Shown: in pieces, positions 37,851-50,085 of the stretch
How positions within the stretch are numbered: position 1 is the stretch's first letter
Layout: every line of letters begins with the position of its first letter
NCBI RefSeq assembly: GCF_003369915.1
Contig: NC_046677.1
Location: 28,538,913-28,602,912 of the forward strand
Length of the DNA: 64,000 nt
Reading direction: 5' to 3'
Source of the DNA: Drosophila miranda
Taxonomy: Eukaryota; Arthropoda; Insecta; Diptera; Drosophilidae
Notes under the pieces: generated by a model
Database searches by the model: none
What the model was told of the DNA's origin: nothing
What the model saw: only the letters and a program-made list of their open reading frames with translations
Translations under genes and position numbers: made by a program

Positions 37851-38179
37851 GAATTCTGCTTTACGATATTTTTTATAGAAGTTCGAATGGAAATATTATG
37901 TGGTATGCATTTTTGATAAGCTACGAGTAATATGTACTTTGACACTAAAAAAATATGTAAGGTATTTTTAAAAGTATATTTATACTTTTTTTTGTGCATT
38001 ATATTTTTTTTATATTGAATATTTTCTATTTTTATGTATAAATACGAACAAATGCCAATTGTTGTTTCATTTCTATATGGAATGAAAAGATACAAAAATC
38101 GGTCTCTGTAAATTGGTAACTCAGCATTTGATGTGCTCTATGAAGTATCTTTATGAGTTTTGTCCAACGGCTGTCAGGT

Positions 38180-38251
38180 GGTTCCATGGTGTAATGGTTA
38201 GCACTCAGGACTCTGAATCCTGCGATCCGAGTTCAAATCTCGGTGGAACCT
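38180..38251 (+). tRNA. tRNA-Gln (CTG)
   Basis: Identical over all 72 nt to the copy at 37779-37850, with unrelated flanks. A TTTT terminator follows within about 20 bp. Confidence 0.97.
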
Positions 38252-38689
38252 TGATATAAAATTTACTTTTCTTTACTTTAATTTTAGGTTTCTTAATTGT
38301 GTATTTCTGTAATTACATTTTACTTATAAGCTCCACTTTAAGTAAATTGATTTAAATTAATTTAAAACAAAATTAAAAAAGCTCCCTGACTGTTCTTGGT
38401 TTATAAACTGCCTAAATGGTTTGTGTATCTGATGACAGCAACATGTGCCGCGGTATGAAAAACATTCAAATGAGGAAATGTTTTTCTTGCGGATAGAAAA
38501 TAGTCATTAGTAATGTTTAAAATCAGTTCGGAAACAGAATATAAATTCACTAACGGAAATAGAGTATAAAGAGGACCATACCACCGGTTGACAAGCAAAA
38601 AGTGTTAAAATTAAATAACATTTCTTGCGCACTTACGTTTTATGCTTTGATCTTATTTGCAACCTTATTTTAGACACAATCAAAGAAAA

Positions 38690-39150
38690 GGAAGGGCTTA
38701 GAATAAGCCAGTCATATAGAAAATTACTTCATTAATCGGACAAAATTATTTATTCAGGTCTCAGGTTCCTTCCTAGCTAGTTAAATCAAATCGAATATCA
38801 AAATCGACGAATTTGAGTTCCGATCATAGACAGAGAGCAATTAACCCGTTGTCGACCAGTGGGTATTAAAATACTCTTCACGAAAATTATATATCTTGAA
38901 GAATTTTAGCTCAGCTTAGGGTAGAGATATCGTGTTTTTTTTATGCAAGGATGAAGGATAGGCTAGGATGCAGCTACAGGAGTAATTTGCAAACAGTGCT
39001 CCTCGCGGCTTCTCACCTGCTTAAATAAATTGCTGTTCAGTGGGCTGTCATTTCTTTCGGTATTTTTAAGGTATATTTTGAAAATGAGACGGTATATTTC
39101 TGGAAGTCGGACGGTATATTTTATGGATAAATCCGCTGCCACACTGGCAG
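38690..39150. repeat. Dispersed repeat, copy B (inverted relative to 2228-2660)
   Basis: Reverse-complement counterpart of copy A. It has the same order of blocks: the Motif 1/Motif 6 cluster, AGCCTATCCTT, ACGATATCT, AATACCCACTGGTCGACAAC, GCTCTCTGT, CGATTTTGAT and TAGCTAG. The motif cluster again faces the nearest gene, here on the + strand at 39439. Confidence 0.7.
39070..39147 (+). promoter_or_regulatory. Core-promoter motif cluster of the 39.4-kb gene (three Motif 6 + Motif 1)
   Basis: GGTATATTT elements begin at 39070, 39091 and 39113, followed by TGCCACACTGG (39137-39147, Motif 1-like). The first ATG with a good frame is about 290 bp downstream. The same arrangement occurs, mirrored, upstream of Emsy. 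Confidence 0.6.
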
Positions 39151-39438
39151 CGTTGGATGCACTTTTTCAACCGTTTTTGTGCTATTTTTTGTGCAAAAAT
39201 AATAAATAAAATATTCAGTGTAAGAATAGAACAACACTTGAGATTAAATGAAACAGAATACAGTTGAAATCGGCTTGAAATAATGCTCGCGTTGTTTTCG
39301 CGTGTGGCCTGTGGTGCTGTTGCTTCCACCTGCAACTCAGCTGGCAGCGATGTCAAAGTGCGCGCATTAAATATTTAGAAAGAGACAGCTGCGTAGCTCT
39401 CCCATGCATTTATCAGGTCTACCTTCCGAACTTTGATT

Positions 39439-39646
39439 ATGTGGAAACGCTCGCTCAAAGTCATAGTAGCCCTCGTCTTGAGCTTGATGTTCACCGTCTC
39501 CCTAGTGAAGATTGTTCTATTGATCTGGACATCGTATCCCGCCTGGCTGCAATGCTACACCGACGCCGAGCGCCCTTTGCCCACCGTTGAGGAATGGCTG
39601 GATTCGGAGCAATTGTCAGCCTACAAAAAGTTATTTCGCGATAAAG
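39439..39646 (+). CDS. First coding exon of an unrecognised membrane protein (possible SAM-like segment)
   Basis: An ATG opens 69 codons plus one base before a consensus gtgagt donor. The peptide starts MWKRSLKVIVALVLSLMF and has a strong membrane helix (about residues 7-31), then SYPAWLQCYTDAERPLP and TVEEWLDSEQLSAYKKLF. The last part looks like the beginning of a SAM-type helical domain (WL..L..Y...F). Codon use and the promoter motif cluster upstream support a real gene. I do not recognise the family, and the next exon was not found within the window, so the first intron is long or the next exon is small. Confidence 0.65.
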
Positions 39647-40071
39647 GTGAGTCTTGTAATGCAATCCCTTGTATTGAGTTTACGGTTGGAGATGTCGGGG
39701 CATTGGCATTCCGCCTTATCGTAGGTTCAGCTGTGAATTATTGCGATTTGTGTTTCTTTTGTTGATATTTATTATTTGTTTGTATCACACTCATTGTATC
39801 AACCTCTCTCACTCTTACACTCAGCAAGTGCTCGCGCTCTCACGTGTCAAATGTTTATGTTTGTGTGTGTGTGAGATATTTTCTGTAGTTTGAAAGCTCT
39901 CTAAAGCTGAATTTTGATGTGCTTTCAACACGTGCTGCAGTAAATAATCTGTAGAGAAGGAAAAATTTAAAAATTTAGTAACACGAAAATTCAACTAAAT
40001 GCACTGGAAGCAAAATTAAAAAAAATACAATAATATCGAGTTGAAAGAGAAAAATTTTTTTTCAGAAATCA

Positions 40072-40143
40072 AGGTTCCACCGAGATTTGAACTCGGATCG
40101 CAGGATTCAGAGTCCTGAGTGCTAACCATTACACCATGGAACC
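40072..40143 (-). tRNA. tRNA-Gln (CTG)
   Basis: Identical in its 72 nt to the plus-strand copies but inverted. A T-run downstream on the minus strand (near 40055) can serve as terminator. Confidence 0.97.
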
Positions 40144-40309
40144 TCTCTGAACGCCGTGCAACACCATTAGCGCTAAAAGCCGTACAAAGATGATGTTCTA
40201 TTAAATTTATCTATAAACTAAATAATATTAACAACAAAAATACATACCAATATAAAAACAGAATTCATCGTATTAACAGAAATACTATTAAAAAAGAAAA
40301 TTTCACTTC

Positions 40310-40381
40310 AGGTTCTACCGAGATTTGAACTCGGATCGCAGGATTCAGAGTCCTGAGTGCTAACCATTACACCATAGAACC
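40310..40381 (-). tRNA. tRNA-Gln (CTG), acceptor-stem variant
   Basis: Same as the other copies except for two changes in the acceptor stem: GGTTCTA pairs with TAGAACC, so the C6-G67 pair has become T6-A67. Pairing, anticodon CTG and T-loop are kept, so the gene should fold normally. Confidence 0.95.
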
Positions 40382-40849
40382 GCTTTGAACAAGCATCGCT
40401 TAGAGGCAGTTTTCTAGTCAAGCGATGACCCGCTCTGACACCACAGATCGTAGAAGAGAAAGTTGATCAACAATTTTAGGGCTATTAATAAAAACCTGAT
40501 CTATTGTTATTATTTGGTTCCCTCGCAGGTAAACAAGAGACAAATATAAAAAAATTTGTTGCTATTGCTAGGGCTGCATAAGTTAATATTTCATACGTTG
40601 TATGAGATTTAACTCGCTTCATTACGTGCTGAACTTTTCGTAAAAATTACACATGCTAATTAAGCACATGGTGCCCTGAATAATTGTAATGTAATTTTAA
40701 TAAAGGGCGCCAAACAAAAAAACAACCTGCTGGAATATATACTCCGAGAGAGAGAGCAGCCCCAGGACGTAGCAAAAGCTTTTTGTTTACTCCGAATCGG
40801 GTCTTCGGCTCCTGAATCCCCCGAAAGTTTTCTGTGTCAGAGGCTCAGC

Positions 40850-40912
40850 AGCCAGTCGCAGGCCTCGCGTCTTTTTCGGACTCGTGCCTGACTAGGGTTT
40901 CGGTATAAAATC
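40850..40912 (+). other. Possible untranslated 5' exon
   Basis: A GC-richer block with CAGCAGCCAGTCGCAGG (initiator-like) ends at AATC followed by gtaagtg, a consensus donor. It has no ATG-led frame. It could be a 5' leader exon of a + strand gene. No transcript evidence is available. Confidence 0.25.
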
Positions 40913-41660
40913 AATCGTAAGTGTCCTTAAATGCTCAGTTTTGGTTTTCCTGTGAAGCGCGCTGGGTTCACACTCCACGTGCTCGCGTTTTTTCCCCGTT
41001 TTTCTTTGGTACCAAGCAAAAAATAAATCTCACAACAAAACTTATAATTAAAATACTAGCAGAAACAAAAAAATAATAAAAACTGTAATAGACGCTGAAA
41101 GTTTTTACTTTTTGTGTTAGTTTCCATCGCGTTTTCTAAGTTCGTCTCTTGTTTTAATCGAAGTAAACGTTGTCAAAACATTTCGTGACACCGAGGACAA
41201 TAAAGCCCAGAAACAATAACCAAAAGAGACACACGAAAAAGGAAAAATAAAACGTTTTTGGGGTAGCCGTAACCTACTTATTTCGGTTAGCACGTGCTCC
41301 CAAACTCTCATACTCGCCCATCACATAATCCTGCGATAGATATCCCAGCCGGTTCCACTCAAAGCTAATGATGTATGGCTAATCCTTATAATACGCGTTA
41401 CGGGTAAATGAATGCTGGAAGAAAGCAAATTTCGCGCCGTACAATTTTCCACATTTTGGCATATTAATTTTTTATTGTTGGCGGGCGGTGGGAGAGGCTG
41501 GAGAGAAGTACGGCGGCGGATGCCCCATTAGGGTGTTCACACTTCAATGCGCAGTTATTTTATAGGCCTTAGCACACCCGAAGACCCCCTGTAGACCCCA
41601 TCTGTTCTGTTCGGCTCGTGTGTTCCATTATCCTATCTAAATAAACTGACTCATCTGCAG

Positions 41661-41690
41661 TGTGTGTGTGTGTGTGTTTGTGTGTGTGTG
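41661..41690. repeat. (TG)n microsatellite
   Basis: TG repeats with one T interruption, 30 bp. Confidence 0.9.
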
Positions 41691-42587
41691 ATTCTACATG
41701 TTTGTTTTTCTGGTATAATGTTAAATGTCACTCGATGTTGGGGTTTCGGCCTGGTCGCATCGGTGTCCGCTCATAAAGAATTAATTGCCAATTAACTTTG
41801 ATGACACTCTTCTCTTCTCTTTTCTCTCCATTTTCGCACTTGACCGTGTCCAGGTCCATGTCCACTTGAATTCTGGTTGTCGTACTCCTTTCCCGAGACC
41901 CCCCAACACACGCGCTTAACCTTTAAATCGCGTTTACTTTTGACCTGCATATTAATTAATGGGTTAACAGCACGACATCCCGAAAAAAGGGTTCTTCTGT
42001 GGTCAATTATGCATTAAGTGGCATTTTGGGGAATGAATCGTAATTGTATAATATATGCATGTCCATTTATATAAAAGTGTAGGCGGTAACAGCTCAAGAA
42101 GACGTTGATTTGCCCCGTTCTTACATAATATTGCAGAAAAAAACAATAGGAAAAGACTACCCTTTGTAGTTTGTCGGACTATTTGGAGTTGGTGGTACAT
42201 TTTCCTGGATTTTGTAGGATGTATTCGAGTTTTATTCGAATTAATAGTAATTGTATACTTCTCCAATACATTTTTCCCATTTATATAAAAATTTCTTTCA
42301 ATGAAAGAACAAATTTCCTTTAATTCTTGCATAACCTGAACGAAAATATAGACTCTTTGTCATGGAGTATCAAAATTAATATGGTAAATCTTTTCGAACT
42401 TCGATACAACGCAACACAGAAAAAATTTTGACAATAAGAAATCTAAACTTCTCTTCCCTTCTTGTGTCATATAGCTGAAATAACACCTTCAATGGCGAGA
42501 TCAGATCTATAAATAAAAGTAGAGTCGCTGAGAAAATATCAGATATACAAATATATGTAGCTTAAAAATAAAAAAGAAATAACGTTA

Positions 42588-42659
42588 AGGTTCCACCGAG
42601 ATTTGAACTCGGATCGCAGGATTCAGAGTCCTGAGTGCTAACCATTACACCATGGAACC
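42588..42659 (-). tRNA. tRNA-Gln (CTG)
   Basis: Identical to the three standard copies, on the minus strand. A TTTTTT terminator follows on that strand within 20 bp. Confidence 0.97.
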
Positions 42660-44171
42660 CACTGGGCGAGGGCCATCAAAGAGCTCTGTTCGATTTCCAA
42701 AGAAAGATCATAGCTAGATCAAGAAAACAAGAAAGAAGACAAACACAGAGAAGCCACAAAAAGAAAGAAGAGAACAATGTAAATCAACGCAGACATATGA
42801 ATAAATATTTCCATAAAAACCAGAAATACTCGTCGGACATTTTTGCAGAGCCGACGAAATTGCTCGAGCAATCAGCAATAAGGGGGTCGGGTGCGGAGAA
42901 GGGAAAAAGGGGGAGTGTAGCTACCATTAAAGGTATAAAGAGACGAAGAGCGGCCACCTTTATGGCCAGAGAAAGCGAGAGAGGAAGATACGCCATCCTG
43001 GTCGGAAGCATTTAGTTTGTGCGACAAAAAGAGGAAATAATTGATTGGTAAACATTGACCAATGTCCGACACAAGAAGAAGCATATAGCAGGCCGGCAAA
43101 AGGAAAACAGAAAATATGTCCAACCTTTTTTTCTGTGGGCTTTCCCTCCCCCCTTCTTTTCCTTCGATGCCTGCAAGGAAATTAAAAGGAAATTGCGCCT
43201 TGTTTTGTACGAGTGTGGTGGAGGTACGAGGGTTGGCTGGAGAGCAGTGGGTGGCTGGGTTGGGTTAGGTTTGGAGCACGGGGAGTGTGCGGCGGAGCAA
43301 ATTAAAAGGTTTTTGTGCCCAACTTGAGTCTGTTTGGGAAGGCTCAGAAGCAGTTAAAAATGACACAAGTGGCGAACGAGAGAGAGACAGGGACATGAAG
43401 CGACAAGAAACAACCGAAACCGTAGGAAAGGCTTTAGGGTATGAAGCGTTAGATACCCTGCAGGTTCCATTTACAGTTACGCTATTCATAAATATACAGT
43501 GCATATACATATGTATATTTATGATAATATTTAGTCTACTATCCACTTACAGCGGTATATTTTTCCTATCAGACGAGAATCATCATACCTTGTCTGCAAA
43601 GGGCATCCCACAAGCAGAGACAGCGACAGAGACAGCAGCAACAACGGTTACACATGTGCAAATAACAAGAGGCCTCATTGTGTGTCATCCCTACCTACCA
43701 CCCATCCACCCTCTCACACTCATTCACTTACGTACTCTCTCTGCCTGCCTCTCGCCGCGCTCTCTCTCTCACACTCGCCGTGCTGTAACAGTTGCAACTG
43801 TTTTTGTTATGTAGGCCAAAGATGTCAGAGAACGGAAGCCTGACTGACTCTTGCTGCTGTCGCACTCACACACACACATCCCCATCCAGGCTCCCGCTAG
43901 CTCTTCTCTATTCCGCGCTCCGCTGCAGCTGTTTCTACTATGCACTGCTTTGCTTCTGCTGTCCCTCCGCTTCCCTCGTTCATCCGTTATGCGTGCTGCT
44001 TTGACGCCTGGCGGCGCTCTTTTGCGGTTAGTTATCATTATTGCCATCCCCCTCGACGGCGTTTTGTTCTCTATTCGCTATCCTTGTTCCTCTCTCGTCG
44101 CTGTTTTTGTCGCATTTGTCAGCCACAATTATTATAATGCAGCAGCCAAGTTTTCCTCTCTCGCTCCCCTG

Positions 44172-44192
44172 CTCTCTCTCTCTCTCTCTCTC
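44172..44192. repeat. (CT)n microsatellite
   Basis: Uninterrupted CT run. On the other strand it is a GAGA-factor-type (GA)n tract. Confidence 0.9.
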
Positions 44193-47100
44193 ACATTCGC
44201 CTCTCAATTGTACTCTCTTGCTTTTGGAAATTATCATATTGTTGGTGCCTTTTGTGGCGTCCTTGAATGGGCAAACAAAGCATATGGGGGAAAAGAAACA
44301 TTTGCGCATTTCAACGCAAAAGATTATTTTCAACTTTTTGCATAACAACAACAGGCAAAAAACGTGAGCAGAGAGCAGCCAAGAAAAGGCGAATGAAAAA
44401 ACAGCATAGACTCGAGTTCGGAGAGGGATATGGTGAGAGTATACCCTGGAATGAACGGAACAATAAGAACAAATGAGCGAAACAAGAGAAAGGTAATGAC
44501 TGACTTTAATGAAAGGCTTCGGTTGATTATACAAAAATGTCAGCATTCGGAAGAGGGAAACGATGGACGATAATTTAATGTGATATAGGGTGTGATATAT
44601 GGATAATACCTCTATAGAAAGATATATGTAGATAAATTAGCAACTCAAATCATTGAAATATTGTACCAATTCCAACATTGATCTACGGAGACATATGTTT
44701 TATAGCTCTGATATCCGTGAGATATACATATGCTCATATTCAAGAAATACCAAATAAAACGCTGTAGGATTGTTTCCAAAGGTACATTTTCCACTTCCTC
44801 TATATCTATTTATCCCACAGATTCGTAACTTTCTTGGTAACAGAGAATTCAAATCCATGCCCACATTAAGGAATCTTGCTTGAGCACTTTCTGTTATACT
44901 GTTCTGTCCGCTAGAAACTGCTTATCAGTCTCGTTATTTTTTTGACATAATCAACAAATGTTTATAGCATCAAAAAAGAGACATCCTTAAGCTAGATAGT
45001 TGCAGTTCTTTCCACCTTTTCAACCCTTAACTATTTTTCAACAACTTCCAACAACAATTTGGATAGCAATCCAGCTAAAATCCTCCGGAATCCCAGTACA
45101 CCCGGACTTAGGAGCGCAAAAACTTTTGCCGCAGTCTCTCAATCTGCAGCATTTCCACCATTCGGCCCTGTAGGCTTAGTTATTCTCCATTTGTGGCTGC
45201 CACAGACCTCAGGCCTATACCCGATCCGTTCCTTTCGGCTGGGCATTAACATAAAGCAAACATTTCGTCCTGGCTTTGCACTAAAGAAATTTGTAGTCAT
45301 AAAAGTTTCAGTATCATGCCTATATTTCGCTCTATCTTCGACCCCCACACAAGAACACAAAAGCCAAGAACCCGCCAAGAAAAGACCCTGCCGACTTATG
45401 ACAAGTTATGGCCGGGACCAGGCCTACTTTTTTTCTGTGGGTTACTTTTCTATTTTTTACTTGCGAAAAAGGAGCCTCGTAAAACAACAAAATATGGCAA
45501 ACATTTATTTTACACGCAAGAGAATGAGAAAGACAACGAGAGGGATGGGTGCTGTTCGACTGAAAGAGAGGGGAGATAGACCATGTGTGTGGGCCACTTG
45601 GCGACCCTAAAGCAAATGAACAGCTCACTTTTATTACAAATTCCGACAGTAAACACACAAACAAATGCCCAGACCAGACATACAGATACTGGTACCCTCC
45701 TCCCTCCCGAACACCGAACACGGAGAAAGTTTTGTCAGCTCCCATTACTAGACACCACACACACACACAGGAGCAGGGATACACACACACACAAACTGAT
45801 GTTTGGTTGAGCAAACAAAAACAAAAATGGCGCCATCAATGGCCACGTTCCTTCCTCGATGATGACGCTGACGATGATGATGATAATCAGCTTCAGAAGG
45901 AGGCTGCTGCTGCTACTACCTACATATGTATATTTTCTGGCTGTTACGAAATTATTGACTTCTGTGGGGCGGGCACAGCGGGGAAGCGGGAACAGTGTGT
46001 GTGGGTGTTGGCGCATAATTTTCGCACACGTCTGCCCCTGCCCCTGTTCCTCTCCCTGCCCCTGCCTTCACTGTCAGAGTGCTATCAATAAATATTTGCC
46101 AATGTCTTTCGGTGGGTGTGGTATGGGTTTTTACTCTGCCAGAAAGATTGGTGACGCCTGCAATTCGAACTGGCAGCCACTGACAGACTGCGGAAACGGC
46201 CTTGAATGGAGCCGGAGATAGTTAAGATTTAGAAGGAGATATGGAGGGATATGGATAGGAATTGTGTGAGAGGGTTTTTTGCAGCATTCGCTCAAGTGTC
46301 TACAAACGAGCATCAATGCGCCGCGTCGTTCGCACGACATGTATGTTGTTTTTTAACATTTTCTATTGCATCACGAGCATCCATGTGCCGCCACGTGTGA
46401 AACCACTGCTTTAAAGCTAGAAGTATAAATAATGCTTGATTTGGAAAGTATTTTGTAATAGAAACTACAATAGGAGATGCTGTGAACTAGTTCTGAGAAA
46501 TTAAACTAAAGACTGACTAAAAAATGTAGAGAATATTCTTATTTGAAGTTCCATTCAAGACAATTTCTGCATTTTATCTTGGAATGAACGATTTCTTAGA
46601 CATTTTTTCTTCACTTTTCAAAATGTATTTTATTCGATAATACATTCCTTACATTTCAGCTGGTGTTCTCGTTCTGTCCAGTCAAGATAAGTTTTTCCTT
46701 CCATTCGTTTCTTTTGTCTTGGAGACTTGAGAGAGACAGTTGCCTTGTTTATTATCCTTGTCGGGGATGGCACGCGCAAATCGTTTGTAGTTTTTATAGA
46801 GCTGCTCTCAGCAATTTTTCAGCTTGTTTTCTGTGTCTTAACTGAGGAGGGTACCACGGTCCACACTATCCACACTCTCCACACACTTGAATGTAATTGT
46901 CTCAGCTGTGTAAATAAACATCGGGGCACTATATAAAAACACTCTGACAGACAGTCAGAAGGGGGAAGTGGGAAAAAAGTGGGAGGGCGAGTGACACACG
47001 CCATGTCCTTACAGTATATATATCTGGAATAGTTGTCCTTGTCAGGTCAACAACAAGGAGCTCTTTGTCTTTTCCGATTGTTGGTGTAATTTTGTTGTAG

Positions 47101-47709
47101 CTTCCCTGCACTTTCCAGTTAATGACAGCAATTTGAGGCAAGGGCAGAAACGGGGCTGGGGCTGCTGGGTGGCAAAGTGTAATAGAGGGTGCCACTTGTT
47201 TACAATGCCATCAAATGCTGCTCCTTGGATCGCCTCTCTTCAGGCTTTCCCTGCTGGCCTTCTCAGCTGGCTTTCTCTATAGGGTTTCCGCTCTGCCGAT
47301 CAATGAAGTTGTTGCCTCTGGTGCTGCTGCTGCCATTTGGCACTTGCCACTCGAAAGTGTGTTTAAAATGGAGCTGTAGATGGGAAATTGGAAATGGGGG
47401 ATATAATTTTCCATCAGTGCATCAGAAAAAGGCAGGGAGAAACAGATAAAGACAGATAAAACAGCGTAAAAACCAGAGAACGGATGTATAGAGAATAAAC
47501 TTTTATTTTGATTTAAGCTTTTGGCAAGCATCGTATAGAATTTCTTGGCAGCTAAAGCGGAAAATTACAGTGAAATAAGAGGAAAAGAAAGAAGAGATTG
47601 ACTGAAAGAAAGAGAAAAGAGAGAGTTATGTATGTATGTCCCTTAAAGTGCATTTCATGAAAATATCAAAACGATTTTAAATAAAAGGTTTTCGGATTAC
47701 TTATATCTT

Positions 47710-47752
47710 TATCGGTTATCGCATCGAGGGTAATCGGCATCGCAAGGTATCG
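47710..47752. promoter_or_regulatory. CGATA cluster, possible BEAF-32/DREF site
   Basis: Within 43 bp there are three TATCG (CGATA on the other strand) and three more NATCG words. Clustered CGATA is the known binding pattern of the insulator protein BEAF-32 and overlaps the DRE core. Function is inferred. Confidence 0.4.
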
Positions 47753-48344
47753 AATTATCAGACTTTTGAGGGAATTCAAAATTGGTCTTTCCGCTTGGTA
47801 GATCTAAATATTTCATGCACGTGCCGTTTGGGGTCTTATGCTCGGACCATGGCTGGTACAGGGACAACAGTACACGTATCTATAACTAATTGCCTTCCCC
47901 TACACCAATGATATCTCAAGAGAGAGCACACTTCTCCTGTGCGAGCCTTATAGCTCCGAAACGCACTGCTTTTCTCTAATTTTCCTTTGTGACAGGCCTT
48001 AATCCGCGCGCTGCCTCCTCAAGGCATTGGCCTATCCATTTCATTCCATTACACATTTTCAACTTGTTCCTTTTATTTTTGTGTGCCAAAACTTTTACCC
48101 AACTTGTGTGAAAAGTGTGTATACACATAGTATATATCCAATCCCCATCCCGGTGTTCTGGCAGCCACCCTCTTTAGTAATCCGCAGCTATGCATGAAAT
48201 ATGTCAAAACTTTATGAGAGAAACTTTTTTAATAAATTAAAAATTACAAAATAACGCAAAAAATAAAAAGAAGGAAACTAAAAAGCACAAAAACTAATCA
48301 CAAAAGGCAGTGAAAAACATGATTTAGCCATCAAGTTGTGAGCG

Positions 48345-48373
48345 ATATATATATAAATATATATATATATATA
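48345..48373. repeat. (TA)n microsatellite
   Basis: TA repeat with one interruption, just 50 bp upstream of the candidate exon at 48423. Confidence 0.9.
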
Positions 48374-48422
48374 AGGTATAACAATTTCCATTCGGAGAGT
48401 GAAAAGTTTTCGTGTGAACAGA

Positions 48423-48498
48423 ATGTGGTCGCCGGAATCGGAAATAAATTCCATTGCCATGGCCACCACCATGCGGCATTCGCAGTCCTCGTCCTCAG
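48423..48498 (+). CDS. Candidate first coding exon (Ser-rich N-terminus)
   Basis: An ATG opens 25 codons plus one base (MWSPESEINSIAMATTMRHS, then a serine run) before a consensus CAG/gtgagt donor. In-frame ATGs recur at codons 13 and 17. Third codon positions are GC-rich against an AT-rich background. It ends in the same phase as the exons at 39439 and 59287. Its gene and downstream exons are not identified. Confidence 0.4.
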
Positions 48499-50085
48499 GT
48501 GAGTTTTTTCATTTTTCCTGATTCGTGTGATTTGAACAAGGGTTAAGGCCTCCTCTTAGAGCTCCTAGGGTTTAGGCTTGCGGAGAGTGGTGCGGCGTTT
48601 GTGAATTAAATTCAAATTTTGGTTTCTTTATTTGACTGGCGGCTAATGCGGCGTATGCGCAATATGGCGCTCATACTCAAGTGTTTCCGTTTCCATTTCC
48701 ACTTCCGCATCGCGCCTTTTGCTGTGACTGTACCTGCACCTGTTCCCTCCCCTTTTGTTGTGGCTGTACTTTGCCTTGAACCGTCATGCAAATTGCCTTT
48801 TGCCCTAAACCCTGACTAACCTTCGCATTGAGTTCACCTGACATGTGCAATTGGCTTGCAGTGCACCTTCTCCTCCTTCATGTATCCTTAATTAAAACGA
48901 AAGTCGAGAGTGCGGCTCGGGCAGGTCTTGTGCCTTCTTCGATGCCGTTTGCATGCCAATGACATAACCCCAACCCCACCAAAAAGAAACCCCACCGTTG
49001 TGGGTGGAATAGGAGGACGGACGGCTTTCGAATGGCCGGTAAAGTGCTCTCATGCACGTAATAAGTAAACGACTCACGAAAGTGGGTGAAGCGGAGTGGG
49101 TGGCGCTGCATAGGTCTACCCACAGTTGCGGTCAAGGAAATATAAATGGCAAAGAGCAAGCGCCATAATGATGCAACATGCCGCAGACTGTAGATGCAAC
49201 CAAAAGGTAAATCATTTGGTTGGTGTCTGGTTTTATTTGATAACAGATTGAAGTAAAAATATTTGAAAGATTATTACGGTATTATTACGGAAAAATATTT
49301 CTTTTGGACTAAAAAAAAGTTCTTTCTCTATGAATTAAGAACGCCAGTTCCCATAGCCCTCCTATCCATTTTATTGACAGGCTTTCATTTGATTTTATAC
49401 TTAAATTATGCAGCTTGACAGCTGAAAGGATTAATTTGGTTGATTTTTTTAATCTCACTTCACCGACTACTGATTTCACAGCCGTAATGCAGTTCAGCTG
49501 TTAACATTCTCTCTTCCAATTATCCTACTGTCAATAAGTGTCATTCGGTGGGGTTCGAGAGCTGGCACTAATTGCTTCACTCATTATGTCCTCGAATAAT
49601 TCGGAAATAAAGTATTTTACAATTCATGAATTTCAACAATTTATAATCGGGAAAAACTCTGCAATTTTGTAGGATTTAAATGATAGATACAAAGACACAT
49701 CAACAGAGAAGTGGCCTTACTAATTAGTTTAAAGCATGCACTAGATGTGGGTTGTACAAAAATCCCAATAACGATGATCCCCAAAGGTGCAAAGACGACG
49801 ATCAAAAAGGAGAAGTGTGCATTTTTGCATTAATAAATATAAGCCCCACAGTTCCTGGTTAATAAGCTTAATCTCTCTCGATACTTTGTTGCATATTTCT
49901 ATATGTATATGTATGTATGTACGAGCTCGGTATCGTATCGTGGGTTAAGCTGCAGGTTAAGCTTGTCTGTAATCAGCTGGTCGCATTCGAATATGATCTG
50001 AGCGCTGTTGATAATAAATATTCAGATGTTTTCCCTTTAGAATTCAGTCTCGTTTTGGATTTCATTCAGACAAGCAGCCCTAGCC
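48499..50085. other. Noncoding stretch before the lectin
   Basis: Presumed intron or intergenic DNA with no recognised gene. Near its end, ATTCAGTCTCG (about 50043) is a plausible initiator for the lectin, with an AT-rich AATAAATA about 30 bp upstream. Confidence 0.5.

Larger units (their letters stand above)
39647..48422. other. Presumed intron / intergenic DNA with tRNA genes
   Basis: Apart from three minus-strand tRNA genes, I see no firm gene. It contains a possible untranslated leader exon near 40850-40912 that ends in a gtaagt donor, simple repeats such as (TG)n at 41661-41690 and (CT)n at 44172-44192, and a CGATA cluster near 47710-47752. Confidence 0.5.

Noticed and set aside
45059-45610. 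Plus-strand open frame of 183 codons
   Set aside because: Composition is irregular, no family resemblance and no splice or promoter support.
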